Below are positions 62,053 through 64,000 of a stretch of DNA of 64,000 bases, piece by piece. A program made the position numbers and the translations under genes. Source of the stretch: Actinomycetota bacterium (GTDB taxonomy: Bacteria; Actinomycetota; Rubrobacteria; Rubrobacterales; Rubrobacteraceae); NCBI GenBank assembly GCA_902810695.1, contig CADDYV010000003.1, forward strand, positions 54,375-118,374, given 5' to 3'. The notes below the pieces were generated by a model. That model was not told the origin of the DNA and searched no databases. It was given only the letters and a program-made list of their open reading frames with translations. Position 1 is the first letter of the stretch. Every line of letters starts with the position of its first letter.

Positions 62053-62483
62053 GACGGGTAGCAGAACGAGTCGGAGGACGAGTCGCCACCGGAGAGCCTT
62101 ATCTGATGCGGCCTCTCGTTCCCGAAGTCCACGAAGAAATCCGGGTCGAGGGCGAATCCACCTCCGTTGTCCACGTTGACTTCAGGCCCGGGACGAGCAG
62201 ATATCGGCGCTCTATGTGCGGGTGCGGCGCGTAGGGCACAGCGACGCGCTGCAAGCATTCCAGCCGAAGTGGTGCACCTCGTCGCCCGCACCCAGCTCGA
62301 CCCTGCCCACGACCCGGTTGTAGGTCGAAGAGTTCGAGTTTACGTCCAGGACCGCGAGTGCGTCGGGGCGCCCGTTGCCGTTGGGGTTCAAGAGCACCAT
62401 GTAGGCAAGCTCCTCCGGCGGGCCTGCATCGCCATCTTCGGCGAGGGGTAGAAGGTCGGGTCCGGTCTTAATAATGTAGCCAT
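62049..62483 (-). pseudogene. Selenium-binding protein 56 (SBP56, methanethiol-oxidase family) remnant
   Basis: From ATG 62483 the start MATLLRPDPTFYPSPKMAMQA is followed, after a one-base shift, by YMVLLNPNGNGRPDALAVLDVN and GDEVHHFGWNACSASLCP, then another one-base shift, IERRYLLVPGL, and an abrupt jump to the family C-terminus VNVDNGGGFALDPDFFVDFG...GGDSSSD. About two thirds of the usual ~460 residues are missing. SBP56 proteins oxidise methanethiol; this copy cannot be functional. It overlaps the MOSC stop (TGATG). Confidence 0.8.
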
Positions 62484-63148
62484 CAGTATTCTCTCCTTTC
62501 GGTCAGGCCGGTTTTGGTCAATCGCTCCTCGAATGATTGCCGCCATCCGGGGGATAGCGCCCGGATGCGAAGCGCCTTCCTCGCTCCTTCCAGGTTCTCG
62601 GGATCGAAGTAAAGCAGGTGGCAGATCTCCCGAACCGTCATTCGCTCGGGATCGGTCTTGATGCGATCGAAGACATCGCCGGCGCCGACCTCGCCTTCTT
62701 CCAGGACGCGCAGGTAAAAGCCTACCCGGCAACTGGCCAAGAACCTCTTCTCGAATCCAGACAGGCCCATCTTTATGCCGAGCTTGTAGCACGGGACGCG
62801 GGGCTGCGTTACTTCGACCAGCGCGCCGCCCACGCGAAAAACATCGCCGATGTGGATATCGTCTTCCAACATCCCCTCGACGGTGAAGTTTTCCCCGAAC
62901 TGTCCGAGGGTGAAATCGGTCCGACCAAGCTCACGCTTCCAGTAGTCGTAGTTCTCGACCGAGTACGCATAGGCCGCCTTATAGATCCCGCCGTGGCCTG
63001 TGAGATCCGCCTGCCCGTCCCCGTCGAGGTTCAACGTCCTGAGCATGACCCGTCCGCCAACCGGCTCTTTGAAAATTCCCGTCGTTACCGTCTTAGCCCC
63101 ATGCACAACTTCCGTAGGCGGCGAAACGTTAACGGAGAGCAGCTTCAT
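62483..63148 (-). CDS. MOSC domain protein (YiiM-like)
   Basis: 221 residues. VFKEPV-like start TGIFKEPVGGRVMLRTLNLDGDGQADLTGHGG near 24-55, ENFTVEGMLEDDIHIGDVFRVG, and PRVPCYKLGIKMG with the conserved sulfur-carrier-like Cys. A C-terminal three-helix domain follows. YiiM-type MOSC proteins use molybdenum cofactor to reduce N-hydroxylated compounds. Overlaps the SBP56 remnant by 1 bp. Intact, unlike its neighbours. Confidence 0.87.
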   Translation of the reverse strand: MKLLSVNVSPPTEVVHGAKTVTTGIFKEPVGGRVMLRTLNLDGDGQADLTGHGGIYKAAYAYSVENYDYWKRELGRTDFTLGQFGENFTVEGMLEDDIHIGDVFRVGGALVEVTQPRVPCYKLGIKMGLSGFEKRFLASCRVGFYLRVLEEGEVGAGDVFDRIKTDPERMTVREICHLLYFDPENLEGARKALRIRALSPGWRQSFEERLTKTGLTERREY

Positions 63149-63149
63149 C

Positions 63150-63313
63150 CTATGACTTCCCTTCCTTCTGTATGTTTCGACCCGTCAGACCAGCTTCGCT
63201 TTCGACGACCTCGAACCTCACCGACGCGCCTGGTCTCACGGTGCGATATCCTTCGCCCGGAATGGCAGTGAGATGAAAGAACCCGCATCATCCAGGCTAA
63301 AGCTCGTGTGCGA
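63150..63313 (-). pseudogene. Cold-shock-domain C-terminal fragment with a frameshift
   Basis: After SHTSFSLDDAG a one-base shift near 63280 restores FFHLTAIPGEGYRTVRPGASVRFEVVES and ends NIQKEGKS before a stop at 63150. This matches the second half of a cold-shock (CspA-type) nucleic-acid-binding domain. The N-terminal half and any start codon are absent; the frame continues directly from the stop of the DUF1059 gene. Confidence 0.6.
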
Positions 63314-63466
63314 CTACTCCTCTTGTTGAGCCATCGCAAGGACCTGTTCCCTGGTGAGCTCCATGTCGTGAACCTCTCGCGCGTGCTCCTGGACATTGGC
63401 CACTAGTTCGTCGTCGGTTTCTCCTCGAACCACGTATCCGCAGTCGCACTGCATAATCTTCGCCAT
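63314..63466 (-). CDS. DUF1059 small zinc-ribbon-like protein
   Basis: 50 residues. MAKIMQCDCGYVVRGETDD, with Cys7 and Cys9 (C-D-C-G), then NVQEHAREVHDMELTREQVLAM containing H-x(n)-H spacing. Typical DUF1059 size and pattern; function unknown. AGGTGACACC precedes ATG 63466 with a weak GGTG ribosome site. Divergent from the SARP-type regulator. Confidence 0.82.
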   Translation of the reverse strand: MAKIMQCDCGYVVRGETDDELVANVQEHAREVHDMELTREQVLAMAQQEE

Positions 63467-63548
63467 TGGTGTCACCTCTTTTCTAGGCGTATACTACGTT
63501 ACACCTGTTGCGAGGGTGTTGGCAGCATGTTGTGACAAGGTTGGTGAG

Positions 63549-64000
63549 ATGCCGCTGAGGATCTACCTGACCAGCCGGGTACTTCTCGAGGAAAGTGGCA
63601 CCGTCCTCCTCGATGAAAGGCGCTTGATGGGAAGGCAAGGCCGCCTCGTCTTCGCCTACCTGGTCGGCGAGCACCTCAGGGCCGTCTCGCGGGATGAGTT
63701 AGCCGAGGAGCTCTGGCTGGGCACATTGCCCCCTTCCTGGGAAAGATCGCTCAGCGCTCTCATCAGCAAGCTGCGCGCGCTACTCGCTAGCGCCGGCATT
63801 ACCGACGTTACCCTTACCGGTTCCTTCGGCCACTATCAACTATTGCTACCGGCCGACGTCTGGATCGACGTGGAAGCTGCCAGCGAGGCCATCGACCGGG
63901 CGGAAAGTGCGCTACGAAGAGGCAAATCACAAGAGGCTTGGGGATGGGCACAAGTAGCTTACCAGATCTCTCGAAGACCTTTCCTGATGGGCGAGGAGGG
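63549..64000 (+). CDS. SARP/BTAD-family transcriptional regulator (C-terminus cut by window edge)
   Basis: 150 residues visible from ATG 63549. An OmpR-type winged helix (LRIYLTSRVLLEESGTVLLDERRLMGRQGRLVFAYLVGEHL split near 3-45, SRDELAEELWLGTLPPSWERSLSALISKLR) is followed by the start of the BTAD domain (VDVEAASEAIDRAESALRRG). SARP proteins activate nearby operons, often for secondary metabolism. The gene runs off the right edge. Confidence 0.85.
   Translation, partial: MPLRIYLTSRVLLEESGTVLLDERRLMGRQGRLVFAYLVGEHLRAVSRDELAEELWLGTLPPSWERSLSALISKLRALLASAGITDVTLTGSFGHYQLLLPADVWIDVEAASEAIDRAESALRRGKSQEAWGWAQVAYQISRRPFLMGEE

Overview
The window looks like chromosomal DNA of a high-GC actinobacterium of the Rubrobacter type. 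The evidence is GC-rich coding sequence packed on both strands, frequent GTG/TTG starts with strong Shine-Dalgarno sites, a complete set of coenzyme F420 biosynthesis genes (cofD, cofC, cofE and a fused two-radical-SAM fbiC), many F420-type flavoenzymes, and a biotin-dependent acyl-CoA carboxylase pathway. The genus is inferred from gene content and style. No rRNA, tRNA or CRISPR array was seen.

Layout. 1-4.6 kb: minus-strand sorbitol/glucitol PTS operon (gutM, IIC, IIBC, IIA, a COG4091 oxidoreductase and a SorC regulator cut by the left edge). 4.9-8 kb: class II aldolase, DeoR-type regulator, HPr and a diacylglycerol-kinase-like enzyme. 8-16 kb: acyl-CoA ligase, Tat-exported six-hairpin glycosidase, an F420-PPOX/TspO fusion, acyl-CoA dehydrogenase and an F420-dependent luciferase-like oxidoreductase. 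16-22 kb: an acyl-CoA carboxylase operon (beta subunit, MBL hydrolase, enoyl-CoA hydratase, biotin-carrying alpha subunit), interrupted by heptameric repeats and probably serving leucine/branched-chain acyl-CoA breakdown together with HMG-CoA lyase at 30 kb. 22-27.7 kb: heat-shock locus (two Hsp20, a sigma factor, an XRE regulator and a zinc-finger Clp ATPase). 27.7-36.3 kb: a Tm-1-like gene pair, HMG-CoA lyase-ribokinase, and assorted single genes.

36.4-44.4 kb is an F420 and sulfur block. cofD-cofC-cofE is followed by cysH, a siroheme sulfite reductase, an F420H2-dehydrogenase (FrhB/FpoF)-like protein, a small unknown protein, APS kinase and a TauE exporter. The sulfite reductase next to an F420H2-oxidising iron-sulfur flavoprotein looks like a split, assimilatory counterpart of the methanogen F420-dependent sulfite reductase. 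The promoter region of this operon carries a 19-bp operator that recurs between fbiC and a rhodanese gene at 58.5 kb.

44.5-50.9 kb is a lower-GC island. It holds a queuosine-precursor transporter, a DUF6884 protein, NurA-like nuclease, HerA-like ATPase and a TGT/DpdA-like transglycosylase in one tightly packed unit, then a MntA/HepT toxin-antitoxin pair. I read it as a candidate 7-deazaguanine DNA-modification and DNA-processing (defence) system.

50.9-64 kb: more F420 enzymes (an LLM oxidoreductase and a PPOX-nitroreductase fusion), a solute symporter with its DUF3311 partner, YesL-like and TPR proteins, fbiC, thiosulfate sulfurtransferase with a degenerate NifU-like protein, and argH. A decaying stretch (61.4-63.3 kb) follows, with an IS5 remnant and broken membrane-protein, SBP56 and cold-shock genes around an intact MOSC protein. 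The window ends in a SARP-type regulator cut by the right edge.
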